Shown piece by piece: positions 35,501 through 44,867 of a DNA stretch of 64,000 nt (positions within the stretch are counted from its first letter, which is position 1; each line of letters starts with the position of its first letter). This DNA comes from an uncultured Lachnospiraceae bacterium (GTDB lineage Bacteria > Bacillota > Clostridia > Lachnospirales > Lachnospiraceae), in assembly GCA_902786365.1 (NCBI GenBank), contig CADACD010000008.1:17552-81551 (forward strand), read 5' to 3'. The notes under the pieces were generated by a model. That model searched no databases and was not told the DNA's origin. It worked only from the letters and a program-made list of their open reading frames with translations. Both the position numbers and the translations under genes were made by a program.

Positions 35501-38500
35501 GGCTTACACCGAGTGTATATTATTCCACTCAGGAAATAACTTATTCCGAAAGAAGTGAGAGTAACGGAGTATGGGTGAACAATCTTGATGAATATACCTC
35601 CGATACTGAGGAAGAATGGAATGATGGCGTATGGACAGCACCAATCGGAGGGATAAGATCTCTTGTCATACGCCTTAGTACGGCAGGAATGAAGAATGAT
35701 GTTATCTCGAAAAAGCAGATATATGTTATAGAAAACCTGACTGCCCCTGAACTGTCGTCGGAGGAAATTGACTCGGAAAATTCTCTGATTGGTAAGCTTG
35801 CGATAAACGAGTATACGGCTTATTACATGAGCAAAAATCTCAATACAAGAATAAAACTTGATTCAAGAACTGCCAGCACAAAGCTTTTGCCTCCTGTTGT
35901 ACTGATAAAGATGATAAAGAAAGACGGGGCAACAGGTAAGATATTGACGGGAGCTGAATTTTCTTTCTATACTGATCCAGAGGGTACCCAGCCGGTTATA
36001 GATTGGGAAGGAAATGTCACTGCACAGAATGTCAAGTTGAACAAATTGGGCGAATTAGTGGTAGATTCGCTTGAACCAGGGACATATTGGTACAAAGAAA
36101 CCGTTCCGCCGGCAGGTTATCATCTTGATAGTACGCTGAGAAGAATCGACCTTTACCAATATGATATATCGTATCTCGAGAATGATTCATACATCATCCA
36201 AAATGAAAGACTCCCCGGTAAGATTGTCTTCACCAAAAAGGATGCAGATGATGAAAATGTTGATGGTTTAAAGGACGCCGTTTATGCTCTGTTCGATGCG
36301 AACGGAATAAGCGTTTTTACGGACGAAAACAATGTATATCAAGAAGCAGGCGGTACAAAAACAGAATTTGCAACAGATGATAACGGTCAGATCATCATTA
36401 CAAATCTACCATGGGGGAACTATTATCTACTTGAACAGTCTGCACCGGCAGGCTACGATATGAACGATACCAAGGTATGGGCTAATGTCAGCAGAAATGT
36501 GAATGTCGAGGAGCAAACAGAAAACGATGCGATTGTTGTCTACTGTTCTCAGGCAGACACAGAACAGACGGCCTCCATCCGATTGACAAAATATGATCGT
36601 GATGGTGTTACACCTCTTGCAAATGCATGGTTTGCACTTGAACGAAAAAATAATGAGGGCGATTGGGTCACCGTCAGTGGTTATGAGTATCTCAAGACGG
36701 GAAGGAACGGTATCGTCACAGTCGAAGAACTGAAATTCGGTACCTATCGTTTTAAAGAAATTATCGCTCCGACTGGTTATGAACTGGATACCAATAATCA
36801 ATACTCAGATGAGGTGACGCTCAACGCACAAACGATTGGAACAACGCAGAAAGTTACCAAGACCAACGAACGTATTTTAGGATCAGCATGTCTGAGAAAA
36901 TACAGTGATGATGGCATACCGCTAAACGGTGCAAAATTTGATTTGTACATGGTGAATGGTGAGATAGATACCACCCCTCTACAACCAGGAGATACTGAGG
37001 ATATTGCTATCCGACTGAATATGGAAACAAAAACCATCAACGGGCAAGCGGGTATGCTTGAAGTAATCACGGGTCTTGACTGGGGAAAATACTATTTCAA
37101 GGAATTTTCCTCTCCAAGCGGTTACAACAAAGATGAAACTATTTACAGCTTTGAAATCACGGCTGAAAATGCCGCTGTAACCTTTGACAGCATTAAGCCC
37201 GTTAATGAGCGTAAAAAAGGCGAGGTAATCCTCAACAAAATCGCCGGTGAGCCTGTTTCGGTTGTAGGACACACCTATTCTGTGGGCGAGAGCATACCAA
37301 ATGCGGAATTTACGTTATTCACCTCTTCGGGAGAGTCAGTTTATGTAAAGCCTACAACAAAAGAGGTTACCGACCCAATCACACATTCAACTTCAACTGT
37401 TAATTGTTATACTGTTTGCGAAAGCGCAGATGCAGATGCAGTGCTGAAAATGACTACAAATGCAGATGGTCAGATACGTGTAGACGGTATCTGTTGGGGG
37501 AACTATTACTTTGAGGAAACAAAGGCACCCGATGGATTTGCACTTGGCGACAAAGTGCGTTTTACTGTGAATGCATCAAGCTGTCTTGCGGTGCAGGAAC
37601 TTGAATGTGAGGATTTCGCTATGAAATGCCTCATCCGTATTGACAAGGAGATTGACAATAAACTGGAGGTTTTCGGTACACCGACATTTACCTTCAAGGT
37701 TGTCAACACCGACACAAATGAGGATTATACACGCATGATAACCCTGTCGGGTGACTCTCTGAGCGGTACAGCAACCGTTCAGGTGCCTGTCGGGAATTAC
37801 ATGGTATCCGAAGTTCGTGTGAGCCGGTATAAGCTTACGGGAACGGAGTATGTGGAGGAAGGTACAACGGTTCCCGATGAAAACCGTTCCATAAACGAAA
37901 ATGTATTTTTCTTTAACCTGAGTTCTGATAGTGGAATACCACAGACAGCGGAGGTGAAATTCTATAATACCCTCGACAATTATAGCCAGATTAGCCACAC
38001 GGATGCTATCAACAATATCATTCCGTCAAAGAGCAAAATTACGGGCTTTAGTTTGGAATTGAAGGACGAATACATCGCTTGTACGCGGACGGAGCATAAC
38101 ACCTTCACGATTACAAAGGATATGCTGACGGGTATCATCAACTATGATGATGGAACAAGCATTGCAATGACGGACGAACAAATAGCGGCGGTTCTTCCAC
38201 AGAACTGGACGGTTGATAACGGCTATCTGAATGCGGAACAATCCTTCATGCTGAGTGCGCAGTTTACCGAAGAAAGTAAGAATTACAAAACAAACTTTGT
38301 TGTCACGATAGGTCCTTATAAGGTGATCGAGTCACAAAAAGTCATTTTCAGAAGCGATATAAATAATAGCTGCGCTTTCAATGTTGATGGCAAGCAGATC
38401 GGCATAAACACCGTGTACTACAACGACGACAGCAGCGGTGCAAAAACAGCTGTGTCGGGACAGTATGTCAAACCTGTTATAATCAGCGGCGAATTCGGTC

Positions 38501-40380
38501 TTTTGGGGTGGGAGATCATCTCGGGCAGCGGAAAAGGTACAAAGCTATATTCAAGCGAACAGGCAGTTAAAGATTATCTTGCTGCAAATTATGACAGCGG
38601 ACTTCGTGAACTGGAGCTACGCGCAGTTATTGGCCCCCTTACTGTAGATTATGATTGCACAGAAACGGTCGAAGAATTCATTGCACCTAAATCGGGTATC
38701 TATTTCCTTGAAGGCTGGGGTGCACAGGGCGGCGGTTGTAATTATGTGGGCCTGACAACAGGGATTGATTATACAGAAAGAACAAGAGGCGGCTACGGCG
38801 GCTATTCCTATGGTTACATCTACCTTGAAGAAGGAGAAAAGATTTACGTTGCGGTCGGCGGTCAGGGCGGCAGTATTTCAAACAGAAACTACGGCACGAT
38901 AGGGCTTGGCGGCTTCAACGGCGGAGGTAACAGCAAAGCTTACGGATTAGCCGGTTGGGGAGCAGGCGGCGGAGCGACACATTTTGCTTCGTCCTTGGTC
39001 GGTACGGGAGTCCTTTCACAGTATGAATCCGCTCAGGATCAGGTGCTTCTCGTTGCCGGAGCAGGCGGCGGAGGCGGTGTTATGGACGGTAGAGGGATGT
39101 TACCTAACATCGGCGGATGTGGTGGAGGACTACAGGGTCAGTCTGGTCGAGGAAACGACCAAGCAACAGGCGGCAGCCAAACGTCCGGATTTAGATTCGG
39201 TCAAGGCGGTCAGTACACCGGATATAAGTCGACTGGCTCAGGCGGCGGAGGCGGCTGGTACGGCGGCTACTGTGGTTACACATGGGGCAGTGCCGGAGGC
39301 GGCGGCTCCGGCCACGTCAACACAACAGCGCTGATAACCGGCGAGACCATCTACGGCAACCAAACCTTCACAGCCCCCGACGGCTCGGAAGAAAGGGGTC
39401 ACCGCGGCGACGGTCATGCAAGGATAACCTATATTGCCGAGTCCGCAAGCTTTACCTGCACCGAAACAGTACAAGCGTACACCGCACCGAAATCGGGCAA
39501 TTACCTGCTCGAAGCGTGGGGCGCACAAGGCGGCAGTGCCAAGGTTAACCCAACCAAGCTTTATACTCCAACGCAGGAAGAAGTAGAAAACTGGGAAGAA
39601 TCCGAGGGCGGCAGAGGCGGCTACTCCTACGGTACAGTTTATCTGAATGAAGGTGACACGATATATGTTACTGTCGGCGGAAAGGGAGATACTCTTGTAG
39701 ATAATGACGTAGCAACCCGTAACTGGACTACCGGCGGCTTGGTAAGTGGCGGCTATAACGGTGGCGGTAATGCCACGGGATTTTATTATGATAACAACAC
39801 AAAGACCATGTTTTACGTAGGTTCCGGCGGTGGCGCGACTCACTTTGCTTTGACAAATAAAGGAATCTTGAAAAACTACAGTGATTCAAAGTCGGATATT
39901 CTTCTTGTAGCCGGAGGCGGCGGCGGAAGCGGGTCAAGTTATAACATTATCGATACCGGTTGGTGCAGAATGGGCTATGGCGGCGCAGGTGGTGGTACGT
40001 CAGGTCTGTCCACTTATAATTATGTAGCAGGTCCATATCCATCATATCTGAATATCGCTTACGGAGGTACGCAGTCCGCCGGAGGTACATGTGCAGCTGC
40101 TCCCGGATATTCATTAGACGGCGGCGTATCGGGCGAGTTCGGACAGGGTGGCTATTCCGAGGATATAAACTCTGCTTTGTCTGGCGGAGGCGGCGGCTGG
40201 TATGGCGGAGGCTCAAGCAAAATCTGCGGCGGAGGCGGCGGCTCGGGTCACGTCAACACAACAGTGCTGATATCCGGCGAGACAATTGCCGGCAATCAGA
40301 CCTTTACAGCTCCCTACGGAGGCAGTGAAACGGGTCACACCGGCGACGGCTTCGCAAGAATAACGTATATGGGTAGATAA
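32587..40380 (+). CDS. Giant secreted surface protein with SpaA/Cna_B and glycine-rich domains
   Basis: The 2,597-residue protein has a signal peptide (YICVLLAVLLVFNGLFIEV) and a long N-terminal part (to about 1095) that I do not recognise. Five SpaA/Cna_B-type beta domains follow (about 1101-1675). Each starts with a Lys in a VxLxK strand (VLIKMIKKDG, IVFTKKD, IRLTKYD, CLRKYSD, VILNKIAG) and ends with the Glu motif (YWYKETVPPAGYHLD, YYLLEQSAPAGYD, YRFKEIIAPTGYELD, YYFKEFSSPSGYN, YYFEETKAPDGF). These residues normally form isopeptide bonds. After about 340 other residues come two tandem glycine-rich domains (about 2019-2283 and 2283-2597), each closing with SGHVNTT..I.GETI. and GDG.ARITY. No LPXTG anchor or C-terminal membrane helix is present. 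Base composition and codon use (GGC, CGC, ACG) differ from the neighbours, strongly in the glycine-rich part. AAGGAG precedes ATG 32587. Confidence 0.85.
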   Translation: MKYKNNTKHKYICVLLAVLLVFNGLFIEVETFVAADEPIMYDGDTLHGWQVDCVWENGTKTLDILSSRSENMTLKLSVTYYAPLYAMTQSYQPGTIKFAIPDFGVLKRSGASFKITTAGDQDDTDWNCQYDIQTQMYIFSNAKVFEADKPISGGFEMLWTVESRQSMTDFSMTESPIFTLENESTRMTPLTLNCETIRDFYIIDLQRDFLSYEQYEDPTINKSGYVSYNYKTYFHLQARARGGYRNSYFVKVSFDSDTVTDEQMSAIIAQYWVGNVKKEENLTQMTDPVSGETVWGFYRFRDIETENLGIHDFVISYPESLKSTTARVDTELLVLYYEENEYVNYTSSVTNEMLNDYDEVLINEYSFWYGDGNFSMTKSSPYEINSYTNGGYPPYKYSDRLLAKKIFSNERVTFTLGGSYRMSTSVSASTKSLMKTASTTSSTDPLGNGYIGPGDADLKTAFDFVLGDDRLSVDLNNGAYRMLESDEYTFTRVIGPNDSRNYEYELYVSNVGFTSETNRVAAENEYRLFATGKTGTYSVFDLTDIASKEGFSDYTNGVKAIYIKIKNFTGEYYPYYKADIAFHFNQQKNLLLEEGLRINTDGKITDYGFMRALYAGTSNDAFSIGSSTFLKEAGGNIDMQNFGQLMMYLDNGGYNRLLYHSMANVYLRDVVTMVGSETTVTSKAQSKEEGGGYSVSIDSKGTIKVKDDSPGELERFSLYVKIPKLLTINNRLSDIKLENCYAVNQLGEAVGNTDFENNVTYSIINLSDGDRAIVADFDFSENPLESSKMTYINMKIPALVLYTDLKTTVHKSFEVRTFTMIQDEGAGRIEGVENNHPPTYRQYAALDTYDFNLNGRTNEVLGGSYHSISYENVVEQWKDTAMKLVKSYRDDTWKMLYDSTAQDWYSETEVNAYSSQLGEEENKRATYSYRLSIELGSGASDILFSDVLESADGSEWRGTLNNIDFTYAISLGLTPSVYYSTQEITYSERSESNGVWVNNLDEYTSDTEEEWNDGVWTAPIGGIRSLVIRLSTAGMKNDVISKKQIYVIENLTAPELSSEEIDSENSLIGKLAINEYTAYYMSKNLNTRIKLDSRTASTKLLPPVVLIKMIKKDGATGKILTGAEFSFYTDPEGTQPVIDWEGNVTAQNVKLNKLGELVVDSLEPGTYWYKETVPPAGYHLDSTLRRIDLYQYDISYLENDSYIIQNERLPGKIVFTKKDADDENVDGLKDAVYALFDANGISVFTDENNVYQEAGGTKTEFATDDNGQIIITNLPWGNYYLLEQSAPAGYDMNDTKVWANVSRNVNVEEQTENDAIVVYCSQADTEQTASIRLTKYDRDGVTPLANAWFALERKNNEGDWVTVSGYEYLKTGRNGIVTVEELKFGTYRFKEIIAPTGYELDTNNQYSDEVTLNAQTIGTTQKVTKTNERILGSACLRKYSDDGIPLNGAKFDLYMVNGEIDTTPLQPGDTEDIAIRLNMETKTINGQAGMLEVITGLDWGKYYFKEFSSPSGYNKDETIYSFEITAENAAVTFDSIKPVNERKKGEVILNKIAGEPVSVVGHTYSVGESIPNAEFTLFTSSGESVYVKPTTKEVTDPITHSTSTVNCYTVCESADADAVLKMTTNADGQIRVDGICWGNYYFEETKAPDGFALGDKVRFTVNASSCLAVQELECEDFAMKCLIRIDKEIDNKLEVFGTPTFTFKVVNTDTNEDYTRMITLSGDSLSGTATVQVPVGNYMVSEVRVSRYKLTGTEYVEEGTTVPDENRSINENVFFFNLSSDSGIPQTAEVKFYNTLDNYSQISHTDAINNIIPSKSKITGFSLELKDEYIACTRTEHNTFTITKDMLTGIINYDDGTSIAMTDEQIAAVLPQNWTVDNGYLNAEQSFMLSAQFTEESKNYKTNFVVTIGPYKVIESQKVIFRSDINNSCAFNVDGKQIGINTVYYNDDSSGAKTAVSGQYVKPVIISGEFGLLGWEIISGSGKGTKLYSSEQAVKDYLAANYDSGLRELELRAVIGPLTVDYDCTETVEEFIAPKSGIYFLEGWGAQGGGCNYVGLTTGIDYTERTRGGYGGYSYGYIYLEEGEKIYVAVGGQGGSISNRNYGTIGLGGFNGGGNSKAYGLAGWGAGGGATHFASSLVGTGVLSQYESAQDQVLLVAGAGGGGGVMDGRGMLPNIGGCGGGLQGQSGRGNDQATGGSQTSGFRFGQGGQYTGYKSTGSGGGGGWYGGYCGYTWGSAGGGGSGHVNTTALITGETIYGNQTFTAPDGSEERGHRGDGHARITYIAESASFTCTETVQAYTAPKSGNYLLEAWGAQGGSAKVNPTKLYTPTQEEVENWEESEGGRGGYSYGTVYLNEGDTIYVTVGGKGDTLVDNDVATRNWTTGGLVSGGYNGGGNATGFYYDNNTKTMFYVGSGGGATHFALTNKGILKNYSDSKSDILLVAGGGGGSGSSYNIIDTGWCRMGYGGAGGGTSGLSTYNYVAGPYPSYLNIAYGGTQSAGGTCAAAPGYSLDGGVSGEFGQGGYSEDINSALSGGGGGWYGGGSSKICGGGGGSGHVNTTVLISGETIAGNQTFTAPYGGSETGHTGDGFARITYMGR

Positions 40381-40415
40381 TAATACAAAACAAAACCGCC
40401 GTGGTAATTGAAAAA

Positions 40416-40439
40416 CCTCCGCTGAGAAATCAGCGGAGG
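40416..40439 (-). terminator. Minus-oriented terminator hairpin after the surface protein gene
   Basis: CCTCCGCTGA (40416-40425) pairs with TCAGCGGAGG (40430-40439) over a GAAA loop. The T-run lies on the minus-strand side (AAAAA at 40411-40415), so it would end leftward transcription; it lacks Ts on the plus strand. No minus-strand gene is seen to its right. Confidence 0.6.
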
Positions 40440-40696
40440 GCAAATTCGAAGTGATAAAAAAATCAAATAAACAAAAAAGTAAAAGATTGCACGGCACTGA
40501 TATCTATTAGCTATAATAGTCGTATGACAGGCTGCATTAAAACAGATAGGAAGAAGATGAAAAAGTTGAGTGTCTGCAAAAAAAATTTTAAGGTTAACAA
40601 AATCCACATTTTTTATAAAAATTGATGGATTATGATACTAACCATAGAAATTAAATTTTCTTTAAAATTTTTAAAATTATTCCCTTTTGTTTCATT

Positions 40697-40726
40697 AAAA
40701 CGGTATCGGTTGGGTATCGTTTTTTT
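40697..40726 (+). terminator. Plus-strand terminator before purL
   Basis: AAAACGGTATC (40697-40707) pairs (two G-T pairs) with GGTATCGTTTT (40713-40723), ending in a run of T. It closes the roughly 600-nt gap after the surface protein gene; the rest of that gap (40440-40696 and 40731-40833) is AT-rich and shows no gene. Confidence 0.7.
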
Positions 40727-40833
40727 GTTGTCCGAATATTTGTCAATCTGATATGAGAACGACGAATCTGGTTATTTATCCCGCTGACTTGTGTATTTAA
40801 TCCTGATACACCAAAATTTCACATTAAATGGAT

Positions 40834-40862
40834 TTGACAATCCAAACATGATATTGTAAACT
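40834..40862 (+). promoter_or_regulatory. Promoter of purL
   Basis: TTGACA (40834-40839), 17-bp spacer, TAAACT (40857-40862). Transcription should begin near 40869. Confidence 0.65.
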
Positions 40863-40880
40863 AAATCTAAGAAAAATATA

Positions 40881-40930
40881 AAAAAGCTGAAATTGTGTTC
40901 ACAAATTGTGCCAATCAATTTTGGCTTTTT
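40881..40930 (+). promoter_or_regulatory. Hairpin in the purL leader
   Basis: AAAAAGC and AAATTG on the left (40881-40895) pair with CAATTT and GCTTTTT on the right (40916-40930) in one long imperfect stem closing in a T-run. It lies between promoter and start codon (40989) and could act as an attenuator. No known purine riboswitch core was recognised. Confidence 0.5.
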
Positions 40931-40988
40931 GGTGATGATAAGTTAAAACATAACCATAATAACAAAGATGAAACATTTGGAGGTAATC

Positions 40989-43900
40989 ATGAGCAAGGTC
41001 AGAAGAGTTTATGTTGAAAAGAAAGCACCATATGCTGTCAAGGCAAAGGAATTAAAACATGAGATTTCAAGTTATCTTGGAATTAAGACAGTGACAGGTG
41101 TGAGAGTTTTAGTCAGATATGACATTGAGGGATTGTCAGATGACACTTATCAAAAGGCTTGTAATACAGTATTTTCAGAGTCTCCTGTAGATACACTCTA
41201 TGAAGAAACATTTCCGTATGATGAAGAAAAAGACAGAGTATTCAGTGTTGAGTATCTTCCGGGACAGTTCGACCAGAGAGCAGATTCTGCAGAGCAATGC
41301 GTTAAATTTTTAAAAGAAGATGAAAATCCTGTGATTCACTCAGCAACGACATATGTGATTGAGGGAACCGTGACAGACGAAGAATTTGAGAGTATCAAAG
41401 CATTTCAGGTGAATCCTGTTGATTCAAGGCTTACAGATTTAGAAAAACCTGAGACACTCGTAACAGAATTTGAAGAGCCGAAAGATGTCATTATCTTTGA
41501 CGGATTTAAGGATATGGCCGAAACAAAACTGAAAGAATTATATGATTCTTTGGGACTTGCTATGACATTTAAGGATTTCTTACACATTCAAAATTATTTT
41601 AAGAATGATGAAAACAGAGACCCGTCGATGACAGAGATTCGCGTTCTTGACACATACTGGTCAGATCACTGCCGTCATACTACATTTAACACAGAGCTTA
41701 CCAGTGTGAAGTTTGATGACGGATATTATAAAACACCAATATTGAAAACATATGAGAGATATATTGATGATAGAGAAGTTATATTTAAAGGAAGAGATGA
41801 TAAGTTTGTCTGCCTGATGGATCTCGCCCTTCTTGCGATGAGAAAGCTCAAGGCAGAAGGTAAATTAGATGACCAGGAAAAATCAGATGAGATTAATGCA
41901 TGTAGTATTGTTGTACCGGTTGAGATAGATAAAGAAGACGGTAATGGGGTGATTACAGAGGAATGGCTTGTCAATTTCAAAAATGAAACACACAACCATC
42001 CTACAGAGATTGAACCGTTTGGTGGTGCTGCGACATGTCTTGGTGGAGCCATCAGAGACCCATTGTCAGGACGTACGTATGTCTATCAGGCAATGCGTGT
42101 GACAGGTGCCGCAGACCCGACAAAACCGATGAGTGAGACACTTCATGGTAAATTGCCACAGAAGAAACTTGTCCGTGGTGCTGCAAACGGTTACAGTTCA
42201 TATGGTAACCAGATTGGACTTGCAACAGGTCTTGTCAAAGAGATTTATCATCCGGATTATGTAGCAAAGAGAATGGAGATTGGTGCTGTTATCGCAGCGG
42301 CTCCAAGGTATGCAGTAAAACGTGAAAATTCTGATCCGGGAGATATTATTGTACTGCTCGGTGGACGTACAGGCCGTGATGGCTGTGGCGGAGCGACAGG
42401 TTCTTCAAAGGTTCACACAGAAAGTTCAATAGAGACATGTGGAGCAGAGGTTCAGAAAGGAAATGCACCTACAGAGAGAAAATTACAGAGATTGTTCAGA
42501 AGAGAAGAAGTAAGTAAGTTAATTAAGAAGTGTAATGACTTTGGTGCCGGCGGTGTTTCAGTTGCGATAGGTGAGCTGGCAGACGGTCTTGATATTAATC
42601 TTGATAAAGTGCCGAAGAAGTACGCAGGACTTGATGGAACAGAAATTGCTATTTCTGAGTCACAGGAACGTATGGCGGTAGTAATTGATCCGAAAGATGT
42701 TGCGGAATTTATGAAATATGCCAATGAAGAAAATCTTGAGGCAACAGAGGTGGCAGTTGTCACAGAAGATCCGAGACTGGTTCTTAAGTGGAGAGGAAAA
42801 GAGATTGTTAATTTAAAGAGAGCTTTCCTTGATACAAACGGAGCGCATCAGGAATGTGAAGTAGAGGTAGAGATGCCGGATGAGAATCACAAATTTTTTG
42901 AGACACCGGAAGTTACTGATGTGAAGAAGGCATGGCTTGATACACTTGCTGATTTGAATGTATGCTCGCAGAAAGGTCTTGTCGAGAGATTTGACGGTTC
43001 CATTGGTGCAGGTTCGGTATTTATGCCATTTGGTGGTAGGTATCAGCTTACAGAGACACAGGCGATGGTTGGAAAACTTCCTGTTCTGAACGGAAAATGT
43101 GATACAGTGACAATGATGAGTTACGGATTTGACCCATATTTGTCAAGCTGGAGCCCGTACCACAGTGCTATTTATGCAGTGGTTGAGTCTGTCGGCAAGA
43201 TTGTGGCAAATGGTGGAGATTACAAAAAGATTCGATTTACGTTCCAGGAATATTTTAGAAGAATGTCGCAGGATCCTAAGCGTTGGAGCCAGCCTTTCGC
43301 AGCACTTCTCGGTGCTTATGATGCACAGCTTGGATTTGGACTTCCGTCAATCGGTGGAAAGGATAGTATGTCAGGAACATTTAATGAGATAGATGTACCA
43401 CCGACATTGGTATCATTTGCAGTAGATGTGGCAAAAGAAAAAGAGATTATTTCACCGGAATTTAAGAAAGCTGGCAATAAGATTGCTTTGTTTGAGATTG
43501 TAAAGGATGAATACGATTTGCCAGATTATGAAAAGGTTATGGCATTATATGACAGAATCCATGCATTAATCTTAAGTGGTGTGATAAAGTCAGCTTACTG
43601 TGTTGATGCAAAAGGTGTTGTGGCAGCAGTAAGTAAGATGGCATTTGGTAATAAACTTGGTGTAAAGATAAATGCAGATATTGCAAAAGAAAAATTATTT
43701 GAAAAAGGCATTGCAAACATTGTTGCCGAAATTGATGCGGACAAGGTAACAGAACTTGAAAATGGAAACGAATATACAGGAACTATCATAGGTGAAGTGA
43801 CAAGTGAAAAAGCCTTTGAATATGGCGATGTTGTTATCACAATGGAAGAGGCACTCAAAGCATGGACAACTACACTTGAGAGTGTATTCCCTACAAGAAA

Positions 43901-44774
43901 AACAGAAGATTATTCAGAAATTGATACAGGAACATACAGAGCAGGAAGTGTTTATGTATGCAAAAATAAAATTGCAAAACCTACTGTATTTATACCGGTA
44001 TTCCCTGGTACAAACTGTGAGTATGATACAGGAAAAGCATTTGAGGCAGCAGGTGCCAATGTCATTACAAAGGTATTTAAGAATCTGACAGCAGACGATA
44101 TCAGAGATTCTGTTGAAATATTTGAAAAATCAATTTCACAGGCACAGATTATCATGTTCCCTGGTGGATTCAGTGCAGGTGATGAACCTGATGGCTCTGC
44201 AAAATTTTTTGCAACAGCGTTTAGAAATGAAAAGATTAAAGAGGCAGTGACAAAGCTGTTGAATGAGAGAGACGGACTTGCGCTCGGTATCTGTAACGGA
44301 TTCCAGGCACTTATCAAACTCGGACTTGTTCCGAATGGTCAGATTACAGGACAGGATGAGAATGCACCTACACTCACATACAATGTAATTAACCGTCATA
44401 TCTCTAAGATGGTTTACACAAAGGTTGTTTCAAATAAATCCCCATGGCTTGCGAAAGCTGAGCTCGGAGGCACATATGTCAATGCGGCTTCACATGGAGA
44501 AGGAAGATTTGTTGCAAACGAAGAGTGGATTAAGAAACTGTTTGATAACGGACAGGTAGCAACTCAGTATGTCAATGAAAAAGGAATACCGACAATGGAT
44601 GAAGAATGGAATGTCAATGGTTCTTACTATGCAATCGAAGGTATTACAAGTCCTGACGGAAGATGCTTTGGAAGAATGGCCCATCCTGAAAGATTTGGTC
44701 AGTCAGTTGCAGTTAATATTACAGGCAATCAGGATATGAGAATATTTGAGTCTGGTGTTGAGTATTTTAGATAA
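40989..44774 (+). CDS. purL: Phosphoribosylformylglycinamidine synthase, single-chain
   Basis: The 1,261-residue enzyme of purine synthesis converts FGAR, glutamine and ATP to FGAM. It combines a PurS-like N-terminus, two PurM-like synthetase halves and a C-terminal class I glutaminase. Landmarks: FKNETHNHPTEIEPFGGAAT (ATP/Mg site), GGRTGRDGCGGATGSS, SIGGKDSMSGTFNE, and in the glutaminase FPGTNCEYD, catalytic Cys in LALGICNGFQALIKLG and His/Glu in MAHPERFG. The length and order fit the clostridial single-chain form. ATG 40989 follows GGAGG; the frame opens at 40968 without a site. No other pur gene is seen nearby, so it is transcribed alone. Confidence 0.95.
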   Translation: MSKVRRVYVEKKAPYAVKAKELKHEISSYLGIKTVTGVRVLVRYDIEGLSDDTYQKACNTVFSESPVDTLYEETFPYDEEKDRVFSVEYLPGQFDQRADSAEQCVKFLKEDENPVIHSATTYVIEGTVTDEEFESIKAFQVNPVDSRLTDLEKPETLVTEFEEPKDVIIFDGFKDMAETKLKELYDSLGLAMTFKDFLHIQNYFKNDENRDPSMTEIRVLDTYWSDHCRHTTFNTELTSVKFDDGYYKTPILKTYERYIDDREVIFKGRDDKFVCLMDLALLAMRKLKAEGKLDDQEKSDEINACSIVVPVEIDKEDGNGVITEEWLVNFKNETHNHPTEIEPFGGAATCLGGAIRDPLSGRTYVYQAMRVTGAADPTKPMSETLHGKLPQKKLVRGAANGYSSYGNQIGLATGLVKEIYHPDYVAKRMEIGAVIAAAPRYAVKRENSDPGDIIVLLGGRTGRDGCGGATGSSKVHTESSIETCGAEVQKGNAPTERKLQRLFRREEVSKLIKKCNDFGAGGVSVAIGELADGLDINLDKVPKKYAGLDGTEIAISESQERMAVVIDPKDVAEFMKYANEENLEATEVAVVTEDPRLVLKWRGKEIVNLKRAFLDTNGAHQECEVEVEMPDENHKFFETPEVTDVKKAWLDTLADLNVCSQKGLVERFDGSIGAGSVFMPFGGRYQLTETQAMVGKLPVLNGKCDTVTMMSYGFDPYLSSWSPYHSAIYAVVESVGKIVANGGDYKKIRFTFQEYFRRMSQDPKRWSQPFAALLGAYDAQLGFGLPSIGGKDSMSGTFNEIDVPPTLVSFAVDVAKEKEIISPEFKKAGNKIALFEIVKDEYDLPDYEKVMALYDRIHALILSGVIKSAYCVDAKGVVAAVSKMAFGNKLGVKINADIAKEKLFEKGIANIVAEIDADKVTELENGNEYTGTIIGEVTSEKAFEYGDVVITMEEALKAWTTTLESVFPTRKTEDYSEIDTGTYRAGSVYVCKNKIAKPTVFIPVFPGTNCEYDTGKAFEAAGANVITKVFKNLTADDIRDSVEIFEKSISQAQIIMFPGGFSAGDEPDGSAKFFATAFRNEKIKEAVTKLLNERDGLALGICNGFQALIKLGLVPNGQITGQDENAPTLTYNVINRHISKMVYTKVVSNKSPWLAKAELGGTYVNAASHGEGRFVANEEWIKKLFDNGQVATQYVNEKGIPTMDEEWNVNGSYYAIEGITSPDGRCFGRMAHPERFGQSVAVNITGNQDMRIFESGVEYFR

Positions 44775-44816
44775 TATAAATTTATGGAAGATTAAAAAAG
44801 AAAGGGCAATTGCAGC

Positions 44817-44849
44817 CTGCCCTGCTGTGATAGTCATTTGGCAGGGCAG
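44817..44849 (+). repeat. Inverted repeat ahead of the sortase gene
   Basis: CTGCCCTGC (about 44817-44825) pairs with GGCAGGGCAG (44840-44849). There is no T-run. It ends 18 nt before the sortase start and could influence its translation. Confidence 0.55.
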
Positions 44850-44867
44850 ATATGCATAGGTGTAGAG

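Noticed and set aside
39238-39843. 201-codon Ala/Val-rich minus-strand frame in the surface protein gene
   Set aside because: Reflects glycine-rich codons on the plus strand; no start signals.
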